From contig CAJNOL010000397.1 in NCBI GenBank assembly GCA_905250125.1, forward strand, positions 1 through 64,000: a stretch of DNA of 64,000 nucleotides. Direction: 5' to 3'. The notes beneath the pieces are model-generated. The model ran no database searches. It was not told the DNA's origin and was given only the letters and a program-made list of their open reading frames with translations. The stretch is from Rotaria sordida. Taxonomy: Eukaryota; Rotifera; Eurotatoria; Philodinida; Philodinidae. The position numbers and the translations under genes were made by a program. Below, piece by piece: positions 39,454-50,275 of the stretch. Each line of letters opens with the position of its first letter. Within the stretch, counting starts at the first letter, position 1.

Positions 39454-39583
39454 TTAAGTATGTCAGTAGAAAGTTTCAAACAACGGGTTAGATTCAGAGT
39501 TTTATGCTCTTTCAGAATTTTTGGTCCGAATTTTCGTAGGACTCATAGTTTAGGAGTTATGAGCGAATCTTTGGAAGGCTTAA

Positions 39584-40425
39584 TAGATCAGTCAAATGTT
39601 CTATTTGTTTTTGTTGAATTTTCGGACATAATAGAGTCCATCATCGGAACAAGATTGTGCTATAATTTCATGTGATGTTGTACCATTTTTGTAAATCATA
39701 GATAATACAAAATAAAATCAAATGATGGTCAAAATTGTGCTATAGTTTCATGTGATGTTGTACCATTTTTTGTAAATCATAGATAATACAAAATAAAATA
39801 AAATCGAATGATGGTCCAACTGTAGAATTTGTTGGTGTTGAATTTAATAAATTGATCACAAGTTGTTGATTTTATTGGACGAAATATAACTTGAAAATTA
39901 TTTTAATTTTAAATTTTAAATGTTCATCATTGATTGTCATTTGTTGGTGATACTGATGATGTTCGAGAACCATTTACCGCGACCATAGATAATATAAAAC
40001 CATTTACCAAGACCATAGATAGAACACAACCATTTACCACGACCATAGATAATATCACCAACAAATGACAATCAATGATGAACATTTAAAATTTAAAATT
40101 AAAATAATTTTCAAGTTATATTTCGTCCAATAAAATCAACAACTTGTGATCAATTTATTAAATTCAACACCAACAAATTCTACAGTTGGACCATCATTCG
40201 ATTTTATTTTATTTTGTATTATCTATGATTTACAAAAAAAAAATGGTACAACATCACATGAAACTATAGCACAATTTTGACCATCATTTGATTTTATTTT
40301 GTATTATCTATGATTTACAAAAATGGTACAACATCACATGAAATTATAGCACAATCTTGTTCCGATGATGGACTCTATTATGTCCGAAAATTCAACAAAA
40401 ACAAATAGAACATTTGACTGATCTA
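39584..40425. repeat. 842-bp long inverted repeat (hairpin) with 30-bp tandem repeats in the loop
   Basis: Arms 39584-39951 and 40054-40425 are near-identical reverse complements (TAGATCAGTCAAATG.. against ..CATTTGACTGATCTA). Each arm itself carries a duplicated segment containing TGATGTTGTACCATTTTT and TAAATCATAGATAATACAAA. The 102-bp loop holds three copies of a 30-bp unit starting CCATTTACC at 39970, 40000 and 40030. The high arm identity indicates a young element. No clear target-site duplication was seen. Confidence 0.9.
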
Positions 40426-40555
40426 TTGTCATCGTCTTATATTTTCTTTTTTCTTTTTTTAAAATTTAAAATTAAATTATAAAAAGTTTCTACTATATTT
40501 AGTAAAACTAAAGAATGGATCAATGGTTGATCTATTTATATATTTTTTATATATT

Positions 40556-42095
40556 CTATGATGTTGCTTTTTTTGTTTCTGATTGATCAAATACAAGATC
40601 AATTGTAGTTAAACGGTTTACTGTTAATTGTCTTGATAATATGGATACATCTTCACCATCATCATTATCATCAAGACCAGATGATACATGAATAGAGTAT
40701 CATCACATACATTAGTACCGTATGAATCAGTTCGACATTCTAGAATAGAAATATTTATGAAGAACAAGGGTATGCAAGTTCAACAACCCAGGTCGAAAAG
40801 TACCGGCCGGTTCCGGCAGGAAAACAGCCGGAACATGGAAGCAGTATTCCGGCCTGAAATTTCCGGAATTTTTCCGACAATTTTTCGCTCGGTTCCTGCT
40901 GGAAAACACAGGAAATTGGTCGGAATTCACCGGAAAAAATCCAGAGAATTTCCGGCAGGAATGCTGCTTCCATATTCCGGCTATTTCCGGTGTTTCCCTG
41001 CAGGATACGGTGGGTTTTCCCGCATTTTCTTGCCGGTTCCTGCAATATCCGGTGGCCGGAACGATGGACCTGGGAATACCATCACTTCCTTCATCTAGTG
41101 GATATTGAGTCAAAAACAGATCACATCGACATAGAGAACATGGTTGACGATCATTTACTACCCAAGTATCAGTACAATGCATATGCAAAACTAGAAGAAA
41201 TCATATCATTAATAAGGAAAGAATAGGTACTATTATAGTTAAAAAACTAACCATGACAACATGGAAACTTATATATTTGCTCATCCGAACTATATTGTTT
41301 TCGACAAACAGCACAGATTTCCAAGGAAGCCTCTGTACTAAATGTTATTCTATGTAATTTTGAAAGTTTTAGTTTTCGTTCACGTGTTGCATTACGTCTC
41401 CGTGAATAATTTGGATACATCTAGAAATAAAATGTAATGAAGAAGTTCGGATTAAAATATAATCTTACATAGAATGAAAAACCAGTAAATAGTAGTATTA
41501 TACCAAAATAAACTAATACCATCCTTACAGTATGAACATCGACCAACTCTTCAATTTTAATTCTTCTATGAATACTATAACAAAAAAAAGAATTCAAGAA
41601 AAAAACAAATGTAAATAAAATGTATATACCGCATCATTGATTTTCTTGATGGTCTATTTATTAGATATCTTGTGATAATTTTGAATACACCATCCGGATT
41701 TATTACTTCTGTGAACATCACTATATGTATCAAAATAAAATGATATATTTTAAAGAATTAAAATAACTTACAATAATATAAGAGTATGTCGTGTGGTGAA
41801 TAAGATCATGACAAGACCAATTAACAACATTACCAGTACTGACCAAAAAAATTGACCTTGATTAAATGTATCATTGCTAGCTCTAAGAATATCTTGAATA
41901 ACTTGATGACTGTCGGCATAAAAGCCTAATGTGTATACCCGTAACATATTATAAATATTAATAAATCGTGATTGAATACCACCCTGCATACAAAAAACAA
42001 AAGTTATGAAATGAGACTAGACATTATCTCATTTATTTAAGTACATATGCACGATTTACAGCAGTTAAAAACCATCGGTTTCGATGAATCTAAAA
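40556..42095 (-). CDS. Membrane RING-H2 finger protein, probably decaying
   Basis: Likely membrane-bound E3 ubiquitin ligase. Exons on the minus strand: IHRNRWFLTAVNRAY (about 42045-42091), then 41772-41986 with the membrane segment FFWSVLVMLLIGLVMILF, then VMFTEVINPDGVFKIITRY, then a second membrane segment MVLVYFGIILLFTGFSFY (about 41470-41530). The RING follows, ICAVCRKQY (about 41310) .. FPCCH | VLHMHCTDTW .. QPCSLCRCDL (41100-41185), giving C-x2-C..C-x-H-x2-H-x2-C..C-x2-C. Two frame problems: the junction near 41760 is out of phase with strong splice sites, and the last exon needs a +1 shift near 40700 to reach the tail SSGLDDNDDGEDVSIL ending 40556. It may be a pseudogene or contain sequence errors. 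The N-terminus was not found. Confidence 0.55.
40741..41079 (-). repeat. GC-rich imperfect palindrome filling a RING-gene intron
   Basis: The intron is bounded by GATG|GTATTC and TTCTATTCTAG. Its core (about 40787-41070) is built of repeated TTCCGG/CCGGAA motifs. It folds on itself: CATGGAAGCAGTATTCCGG on one side pairs with the rc of GGAATGCTGCTTCCATATT on the other, and the ends ACCCAGGTCGA/ TGGACCTGGGA match. Open frames on both strands here are a by-product of composition. Confidence 0.7.
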
Positions 42096-43037
42096 AAGAA
42101 AGATTTGATATATATCTAAACACATTGTTAGAATAAATATATAGTAATAAGAGGAGAATACATTATGTCTAGTCAACTGAAATGCCTTGTGCGATCGTAC
42201 GTTTCACTTCTCTTCTTTTATATACTGACAAATATTCTTTATTTTTTTCTTTTTCGATAATTCTATACTTGTCTTTCTTTCTTGGAGAATATTCAAATAA
42301 TTCACAATCTATATGTTCCAATACATTCTTGCTTGCGTGTTTCTTTTCTTTTCATTTCTCTTTCTCATTCTTTTTCGGTTATCACTTTAGAATACGATAG
42401 AACATGTGGATCAATCATGCATTTGGCAGAGTACTGATTTTGCTTACTTAACAATATTTCGAAATATGTCCATCATAAACGAAATGAGAAAACGTAGATT
42501 TTGAATCTTGAGAACCTAACGATTCGTAATAAATTCTGATTGATCCTAAAGTATATTCCTCCGACTGTATCAGAATATGTTGAAAGTTATTCAAAATCAA
42601 AGAATATTCATTTAAATCTGATGAGATTCGTTAAAAAGTATTCGAATTCATTGTTGTCTATGAAACTCCACCATAATTTCAACATGAAAATTTGAAGATA
42701 AAGAAAGTCATCGCAATCCTAGTGAAACCTACTGGATCATTACAGATTCTAGTTACCACTGTATTAGTCATTAGAAGATATTTGCTTATCTGGATATTGA
42801 AAAGCACTGGTGCAAGACTAACGTTTGCAAGAGTAGAAATACTTTCTCATGATCTGTGTATTTTTATGTTTGACGAATACTTACCATAGCTTTATCACTT
42901 GGAAAAGCTTTGCTATTTAACAATTAGATAATTAAGTACCAGTAACCAAAACTGCACTACAAATGTACTCTAAATAAAAAAAGAACCTTTTAAAAAAATC
43001 TAGAAAAATGAACGGAATCAGTCATACGACGAAAATA
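42096..43037. other. Interval between RING gene and ClpB relic
   Basis: Pyrimidine-rich stretch at 42200-42390, and otherwise AT-rich unique sequence. May hold undetected 5' exons of the RING gene. No clear gene or repeat. Confidence 0.35.
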
Positions 43038-43432
43038 TCATTCATAACAGGCTTTAAGATCATCTGCAATTGAAACAAAATCAGCACTAGATGATTTATT
43101 AACCGTTATTTGTTGAAAACGTTTTTCCAACGCAGAACCATTTTCAACATATTTTCTACATTCATGAATAGTTGCTACACTAGTAAAACGAAGGTTATCT
43201 CAAGCTTTAAACAGATATTTTTATTAAATTATTAAATTAACAGAACAAGATATATACCTAATATCAATCACATAAACTTACTGCATCTGTGATCCCTGAA
43301 AATATTTCATCAAGATTGAAAATTTCCTTTAAAAATATCGGATAAATATATATCTTCAACTATTCTGTCAATAAAAAACAAAATAACATCACCATTTGAA
43401 CATTCGCTGTCTTTCAAAATCAGTTTAAGAGA
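43038..43432 (-). pseudogene. Relic of a ClpB/Hsp104-type AAA+ ATPase, first nucleotide-binding domain
   Basis: Minus strand. About 43323-43432 reads GDVILFFIDRIVEDIY, matching the Walker B strand ILFIDEIH of ClpB NBD1 but with Arg for the catalytic Glu. After an intron-like junction, 43038-43200 reads LRFTSVATIHECRKYVENG then SALEKRFQQITVNKSSSADF and ADDLKACYE, closely following the family pattern LRCIGATT.EYRKYIE..ALERRFQ..V...SVEDTISILR.LKE.YE. A TGA follows directly. No Walker A, no second ATPase domain and no N-terminal domain were found, so this is a fragment. Cytosolic ClpB/Hsp104 is absent from most animals, so its origin is of interest. Confidence 0.6.
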
Positions 43433-43534
43433 TTACTACTATGAATTGCAGTAGCTAAAGTATTAATCATCATTTAATTTACTATTCTATCAAATTGAGA
43501 AAAATAAATTTTCTATGATAGATTATGTATATAA

Positions 43535-44655
43535 ACCATGGTTGCCAAATTCAAATTTTGAAAATCAGGAGATTTTTGTAAAAAAAAAACAGAAGTTTTC
43601 AGGAGGTTTATTTTTCTCAAACATAAGATTTTTCTTTGAAGTTCAAGCATGATTTGTGATTTTAAGTGCATAAAGTTTCACTTTTCGTCCATAAACTCAA
43701 CTTACTTTTCCAGGTGAAGATAATGGTAAAAGAATTTTCGTATTATTGAGTTAAAATTATACAAAGACGATCATTCACATATAATAACAATATTTACCTA
43801 GTAAAAAAATCTGTTTCAGATGACCTCATTTATTTAAAAGATAGTCATAAGACTTTAAGCAAGGGTAGCAACTATTCACTTTAATTGTTAGTTACTCGAA
43901 CTGAATCTCCTTTCATTTTGTTTTGATTGTCACCTCATAAATATTTGATATATAAAAGAACATATTAACAACGACGAATTAAGTTTCTTTCTTGGATATT
44001 ATACCCATGGAATGCTGATATAGATTTCTAGCCTTTTAAAATCTTTTATCGTTTTAAAATTCTCCTGTGGAGAAAAAACAAAATTTGTCAGTTGTTGATT
44101 TTGTTTTTAATTATTTATAATTCCTATGACTATGAAAGGTCTCATCCAGTTTTCCCTTGAAAAGTTCAATTTTCAATTGATTTTCTGATTTCTCACGTCA
44201 ACAGATTGGTAAAGATAGTATTGGCTTTTTAATATACTTCCACCTATGATACTGCAACATCAATTTATATTTAGTCACATAAGCTGAAATACCTATAAAC
44301 TAGATTAAAATCCTACGAGAACCAATTTTTATTGATAAAAGTTGATACAAATCGATTGAAATTGATTTGAATTTGCCGTAATCAAATAAAGCAAATTTAA
44401 TTCAAAAAAAAGTAAAAGCGTACCATTTTGATCGGCTTTTAAGAGAAGAAAAATCGATTACAATGTAGAATTTTTCCTCATTTTTTTTACATGACTGGCT
44501 TTCACCGTCAAGTAAGAAAAAAAAGCTAAAATCACGAGAAATCAGGAGAAGACTATGAAAATCAGCTCCTGAATTCAGGAGAATTTTAATCAGAAAAAGA
44601 TTCAAAAAATCAGAAGTCTCCTGGCCAAATCAAGAGATTTGACAATCCTGGTGTA
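43535..44655. mobile_element. Degenerate terminal-inverted-repeat element, about 1.1 kb
   Basis: Left end ACCATGGTTGCCAAATTC (about 43538) and right end GATTTGACAATCCTGGTGT (about 44634-44653) are inverted copies, followed inwards by matching AATCAGGAG/CTCCTG blocks. The CC(A)GGTTG.CAAAT type terminus resembles hAT-like elements, but no clean target duplication is visible and no transposase is encoded. Confidence 0.45.
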
Positions 44656-45590
44656 AACATAGAAAAACAAAAGCTAATCGATAATCGTTTCTTGACTACT
44701 ATTATTCTAATCTAAATTACAGAGCTTCAAATCGTACCAGTGGTATCCAACGGAAAAACTTATCGGCAAGTGAAAACTCTCTCATAGGCGACATTTAAGT
44801 TCCAAATTTCTTCAATCATATGAAAAAGATCTTTCTTATTTACTTCCGCAGTTTGTTAAAAAACTTTTTAGTGCTGCTGGATTATTTATTTTCATTGTTA
44901 AGATCTTCTTGTTAAATATTTCATTTGATTTCACAAAAGATCTTAATACACTATGTCGTACAACACTCTCTTCTCTTCGTAGGAGAGACGTTGTTCTCGA
45001 TGACTTTTAGTTTCGATTTTTATCATCGAAAGTAAAAAGCACAAAAACTTCGATTCAAGCATTCACTGACTGATTTTCTTCGAAAAACTACCAGAGTTAC
45101 AAAAAAAATGTCAGAAAAGCAACGTTAAATAAACTTCAATTCGTTTAATTAATTTATACTATGGGAACCATCCGAAAAACGTAATTAGTACGAAGTGAGA
45201 GAGAAGACTCAGAAACTTGGATCTAATTCATGATGAAGAGAGTAAAAGTCATGTCAACCGATTACATGACCACTAAACCTAAACGCCACAACAAGCTTTC
45301 GAAATCTTTCTCATAAAACTGGGACAGTTTAAGGGCATTCTTCTTAGTGGCGATCAAAAATTCTCCACTTTTCATTTTTCCTATTTATAATGTATATTTG
45401 AATGTTGTCTATCTAATGAGTACATTGTAAAAAGCCAAGATTTTCTTTTTGTATATGAAAAACTTGGAAAAAGATTTTATTTCATGTTAACAAAAGCCAA
45501 AAACAGCAACTTTCTATTCGTTATCTCTCAAATCAAATTTTCAAATACAACGCAACAGTTTTTCTCGTTTTTCTTCAATGGAGTACGATC
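44656..45590. other. Unassigned intergenic stretch upstream of the LINE
   Basis: No gene recognised. Short internal palindromes only. Confidence 0.35.
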
Positions 45591-46721
45591 AACTGGACTG
45601 AAGTTTTTAGCCTTAAGCTGAGCTGGTCCCTAATGATCAATAAAACACTTTTAAAAATTCGACAAAGAGTAGGAATGTTAAACACCAGTCGAATCTATGG
45701 AACCTCATCATCTGAATTCCGCAGAGTGCTCTTCTCTAGCTTCGTCCCCCCCCCTCTGTTCACTTGGATGTTTGCGGTGTTCCCGTTCTTCACAAAATGC
45801 CAACGTAAGCATATAGATCATTTCTATACCACTTGTCTAAAGCGGATATTACACGGTCAACAATGGTCAGACCATTTCTTTGAGTTCGTCTACAATGAAA
45901 TTCCTCTTAGCAATAGGTGTACTAAATATTGGCAAAATTACACTAGAGCTTTAGCGAAATCGAAAGATGGTGAATTATTAGCAGAACAATTGTTCCTTAA
46001 TCTGCAAAGATCCGGGTGGTTAAGGGGTAAAAACAGAATTAAAGGATTGAGGAGGTCCAAACCTTTTATTCAGCATACAACCGTTCTTGAGAAATGTTGG
46101 GAATGGTTGGATCAGAATCCATTAACAAACTCAATTATACAGTTCTCATAAGAAGATTTGGATCTGTTAAAAGAATTCCCAGAAACCTTTGGAAGTTGCA
46201 GATGAACTTCATATTCTCTTTTCCCTTACTACCCATTCTCCTCCTATTATGATTAAAACACGTCGTTGTTGATATATATCTAGTCTTGTTGTTCACTCGG
46301 TCTGATCTATCTCTGGCTAGTGTTTTTCTAGTCGCTATTAGTTTAGGGCTGTAGTTCTCTTTTTTATATAGTCCCGTCTTTTTCTTTTTTTTTGGTTTTT
46401 TCTTCTGTTTTTCTATTTTTCCTTTCGTCTATTCTCGTTGTGTTTCTTCTCGCTTGCTCTTATTCTTGTTATCATCATCTCGTCGTTCTTTCCCTTTTCT
46501 TCTCCATCGTGCTGTTCATCCATCTATTTTTCTTTTTATATATACCTTTCTCTCTTTCTTGTTCTTTTCTCTTTTTTGTTTTTTGTTTCTTGTTTCTTCT
46601 TGCTGCAACACACTGAGGATCAAGGTGAACTCCTCTTTATACTGTTAGGCCCATTAGGCACAGATCTCTCAACTGCTTAATAAAAAAATAAAATAAAATA
46701 AAAACTGAACTGAAGTTTTTA
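45591..46721 (+). mobile_element. 5'-truncated LINE retrotransposon with 19-bp target-site duplication
   Basis: The insertion is bounded by AACTGGACTGAAGTTTTTA (45591-45609) and AACTGAACTGAAGTTTTTA (46703-46721), 18 of 19 identical. Between them lie the 3' end of a reverse-transcriptase ORF, a T-rich 3' UTR (46150-46680) and a terminal A-rich (AAATA)n tail (46683-46702). Truncated 5' end, A-rich 3' tail and long target duplication together are the signature of target-primed reverse transcription. The few differences between duplications suggest a fairly recent insertion. Confidence 0.85.
45633..46151 (+). CDS. LINE ORF2 C-terminal fragment, post-reverse-transcriptase region
   Basis: 172 residues, open to the stop at 46149-46151. 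It shows the motif series typical of the region behind the reverse-transcriptase core of non-LTR elements: PPLFTWMFAVFPFFTKCQRK, then DHFYTTCLKRILHG, then RSGWLRGKNRIKG. The ORF is cut on its 5' side by the truncation; the frame is open a little further upstream (from about 45610) inside the element. A run of nine C at about 45747-45755 lies within it. Not expected to be functional. Confidence 0.7.
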   Translation: MINKTLLKIRQRVGMLNTSRIYGTSSSEFRRVLFSSFVPPPLFTWMFAVFPFFTKCQRKHIDHFYTTCLKRILHGQQWSDHFFEFVYNEIPLSNRCTKYWQNYTRALAKSKDGELLAEQLFLNLQRSGWLRGKNRIKGLRRSKPFIQHTTVLEKCWEWLDQNPLTNSIIQFS

Positions 46722-47365
46722 TGATAATTAAATCTACATCGTGATGTATATCTATTTTTTTTTAATTGAATTGTTATTCTGATGAAATTTAGACGACTAA
46801 ACAAATTTCATTCTAACCAGCAAAAACATGTTATTTTTTCGGAGGTCTTTCAGTATCTTGATTCTCCAACATAAATGGAACAATTTTTTTCAAAAGAAAA
46901 ATATGCAGATCCCTATTTGGTCCTAAACCTTCACAGAAAAAATTTTCACTATAAAAGTGGGTGTTGAACGTTCGTCGGCTGAGAGAAGGAAGAGGTTCTA
47001 ATTCTACTTGACCCGTTGCGTTTGCTTTTTGTTGTGAAAGGAAGCATCATAGAATGCTAACTCTGTGGCATATTTAACTCTATTAGCCAAGATCTATTTA
47101 CGATGAATGTTTTGAGAAGCTTTTTAAAAGGTGTTTTCGAGAAATCTGGAAAAGAAAGTGCCTTCAAAGGAAGGGTAAGTTTAGCATCATGTCACATGAT
47201 GAAAAGAGCAAATTTCTAAAAAATTATGTTCGATCATCAAAGACACAGGAGACGTTCAAATTTTCAAAAAAAGTGACCACATGATTTCCGAATAAGTCCT
47301 TATGAAATGTACTTCTATACACTAAAACTTTAATCTTTAAAAAGAATAAAAGAAAAATAATATTA
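46722..47365. other. Unassigned spacer after the LINE
   Basis: AT-rich, no gene seen. Confidence 0.35.
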
Positions 47366-47384
47366 GGGTGTGGGTGTGGGTGTG
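47366..47384 (+). repeat. Interstitial telomere-like tract (TGTGGG)n
   Basis: GGGTGTGGGTGTGGGTGTG, about three units of TGTGGG, followed 15-30 bp later by the reverse motif ACCCACAC (47403-47411). TGTGGG is the telomeric repeat reported for bdelloid rotifers. Confidence 0.6.
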
Positions 47385-47896
47385 AGTGAAGAGAATGTCC
47401 ATACCCACACTCTCAAAAAAAAATTGTCTAATATAATATACATGTAAATATTTTCTGCCATTTCCTTTCTGTCGCTTAAAAGTATTTTCCAAACGTTTTC
47501 TTCCCATGATATAGTTTAAATATTTATATAATTGTCGTTTGGAAAAAAAACACATGTTTCAATATTGATCTGTCAGGTCAATCACTCGTTAGCAATATTA
47601 TATCTGATTTGGTTGGAAAATGGCAACGGCGATGAAAATCACTGAAGTACCAGCTTACGTTTTTGACGAGGAGATAAATACAAATGAAACTGTAAATAAT
47701 GGAAACAAGACACGAGTAAAAGAGAGACAATGAGATTGGACAAAAGTAATGGTGTTTAACAATGTTAAAGAAGCTGAAGAGACAGTAATATAAAACATTA
47801 GTGATGCAATAAACTTTTGTTAAGCGTAATTATACTGTTTGTACTTATATTAATAAAAACTGGGCGTGGATTTTTCTACACGCCAACCAGAATCAC

Positions 47897-48359
47897 CATT
47901 CGGAAGCTTTTCCCTTTCCATCTTACTAATTGCTTTGGGATCGGAAAGTTTTCGCCACTAAACAGAGAGTTGGGTTAGTATCCTGAGGCTTTGTTAGGTC
48001 CTTTGATACCCTGATTGATTCCGGAAAATTTTCTCGACCCACCTTATCTATTCCTGTAAGATCAGAAAGCGATCGCCATGATCGTAAGACATTGGTCGGT
48101 ACCATGAAGACTTTTGCTGCGACATGACACATAGTTTGCTTCTAAAAGTTTTTCGTACGCATCCTGCAAATTCCTTTGCGATCCAAAAGTTTTCGCCTTC
48201 TTTCAGGAACGTAGATCGATGGTGTAAAGATTCTCGCACCACTTGGCAGATTGATAATATTCCTGGAATTTTCAGTCTTTCTTAAATATTACTTTTCGAC
48301 GGGAAAGCCTTCTTTCCCAATCGTAGACATTCAACGATGGGGGACGTTTTCAATCTCTA
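47897..48359. repeat. Degenerate tandem array, about 120-bp period
   Basis: The motif GATC.GAAAG..TTCGCC recurs at about 47939, 48059 and 48179, exactly 120 bp apart, with weaker half-unit copies (CCGGAAAATTTTC at 48021, CTAAAAGTTTTTCG at 48142, and GGAATTTTC at 48265). The region is GC-richer than the flanks. Short minus-strand ORFs over it are frame echoes of the repeat. Confidence 0.55.
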
Positions 48360-48375
48360 GGGTGTGGGTGTGGGT
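48360..48375 (+). repeat. Second interstitial telomere-like tract
   Basis: GGGTGTGGGTGTGGGT, the same TGTGGG unit and orientation as at 47366. The two tracts bracket about 1 kb that includes the 120-bp array. Confidence 0.55.
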
Positions 48376-49880
48376 CAGGGGTGTCAGGATTCCTTTTCTT
48401 ATAAGGTTTCGTTCTCACGGAACAAAACTTGAGGACATGTCTGAGAAGGTATACAGCAGCTAGTACTCAAATTAGAAACAGTTATGTGAATCGATTTCGA
48501 TGTTATTTCAATTGAAGCTAAGTACAGAACACAGAGAGATGATGATAATCTCGAATGTTACGTTTTCAGCACGTTCTCAATCAACTTGTAGGAAAGAAAA
48601 TACAAGAAGAGAAAAGGAATTGCTCTATTATTTGATGGAATAAATTGTTGTTTTTTAGGGAATAATCTTATTATAATAAGAGATCAACAATGAACGTGTT
48701 GAGAAATTAATTTTATTGAATGAAGAATGTTTTTGAACAAAAGAGAAAGAAAACCAAATAAGTAAACAACAACAACAACATTTAATCAACATTTTTGAGT
48801 CAAATGAGATTCTGTCACAATGTTCTGTGGCTAAGTGTGTATTTTTTTCTTTAATAGGCTCTACAAGAATTCACAATGAAAATAAAAATGAAATCATCGA
48901 ACGTGTAATAAAGTATCTTTCTGGCGGAATCATATAAGTTCTTTTACAATAATTGCCGATTTTTATAGATTCGACTGATGCTGATTTTTTTTCTTTACGA
49001 AGTTCTGTTTGTTGAGTATCCGATTATTCGATTTTTCCTGTAAAATACTAGATGGCATGTGGACTACACTCGTGGCGCAAACTCAGTTGTGAGCATCCAT
49101 TTTCAATCAATTTCATATATGTTGGTAGAGTTTGATGAGCTGATCATGATGGAATAAAGTGTACTTCTCCACAGACTATCTTTGAGGAGTTAGGTTGATC
49201 TTAACTTCAGAAAAATGACTGTACGCTATTATTTCAGAAATTTGACTTTTTTATGTTAGTTTAGTTCTCAGCATTGGAAGTTAACGCTGGATGCACCTTG
49301 ATTGACTTTACATATCTGCACAATCAACATAGATAGGTTTAAATACATCTATACAGTGAATATACGGAATAAATCTCGTTTTCAATAGTCTACATTCTAC
49401 GTATTTAGTTGCTTGTTCCTATGTTTATGCGAACAAATAGAATTAGTAAAGGCAGATAAAAGAAGTATGATCAACATATATTTTTAATAGATGTTGTAAA
49501 CAGATGAACATACAATTGCAATTAGATGAGTTTTGAAGAAACAATGAAATGTCATATATCTACAGTATTCAGAGTATTGAAATGTTCAAAGCATCTACTT
49601 ACGAAGGAATATATTAGACTGTTAGATGTCGTTCGACCCATATTTTTGGTTATGAGTAACACTCAATGGAATCAAAATCCTCAAAAATTCAGCTCAAATG
49701 GATGTATTTTTTGCTTAAGATATCGAGTGTCTAAGACAATGTAATTCTATGGCTTGCCTTATGATATATATAAACATTCACTGGATACTCTATATCTCAA
49801 GAAACGCCCCTGAGAGCTGTCTATGAGCAAAACTTCAGATAACCGCATGGATCCAAACCATTTGAGGACTTTCTTAGTTT
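48376..49880. other. Unassigned intergenic stretch
   Basis: No gene, RNA or clear repeat recognised; short open frames have no recognisable motifs. Confidence 0.35.
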
Positions 49881-49884
49881 TATT

Positions 49885-50275
49885 GACGAGGAAACATTTT
49901 CAACTGACCAATCACTTCTAAACTCGGACACCTTAGTGAGATATGAAGTCCCCTATGACCTTCTGCGCAGAATTATAGGCATTTTACTAACATTTTAATT
50001 CAACAGAGTATTTCCTTCCCATGATGTTAAAGTCTAAAAAGTCACTCATATTTGGTGAAACGTGCTAAAATTTTCTGTTTCTTGGAGATTGAACATCTTA
50101 GAAAGGTAATATTGTTTTGAGCTAAAATTTTATTAAAATGCCTATAATTCTGGATAAAAGATCTAAGAGGATTTATCCTTTGAAGGTTTTTCATATCTCA
50201 CTAGAGTCTACTATATGCACAGAGTCCGAATTCAAAAAGCAATTAGTCAATTGAAAAGGTTCTCTCGTAAGTCCA
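49885..50275. repeat. Foldback element, family F1
   Basis: Left block around GAAACATTTTCAACTGACCAATC..GAGATATGAAG (49889-49948) pairs with CATATCTCACTAG..CAATTAGTCAATTG (50199-50262). Inner blocks ATAGGCATTTTA and TAAAATGCCTAT also pair. The right arm shares the F1 block with 10272-10383. Confidence 0.65.

Noticed and set aside
40688-41188. Long overlapping open frames on both strands in the GC-rich block
   Set aside because: Both derive from TTCCGG-type palindromic repeats inside a well-bounded intron; only the RING exon at 41080-41185 is coding.
46392-46680. Several overlapping Phe/Ser/Leu-rich ORFs
   Set aside because: Low-complexity T-rich 3' UTR of the LINE, open in three frames at once.
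47926-48242. Two overlapping minus-strand ORFs
   Set aside because: They are translations of the degenerate 120-bp tandem array, with no start context or splice structure.
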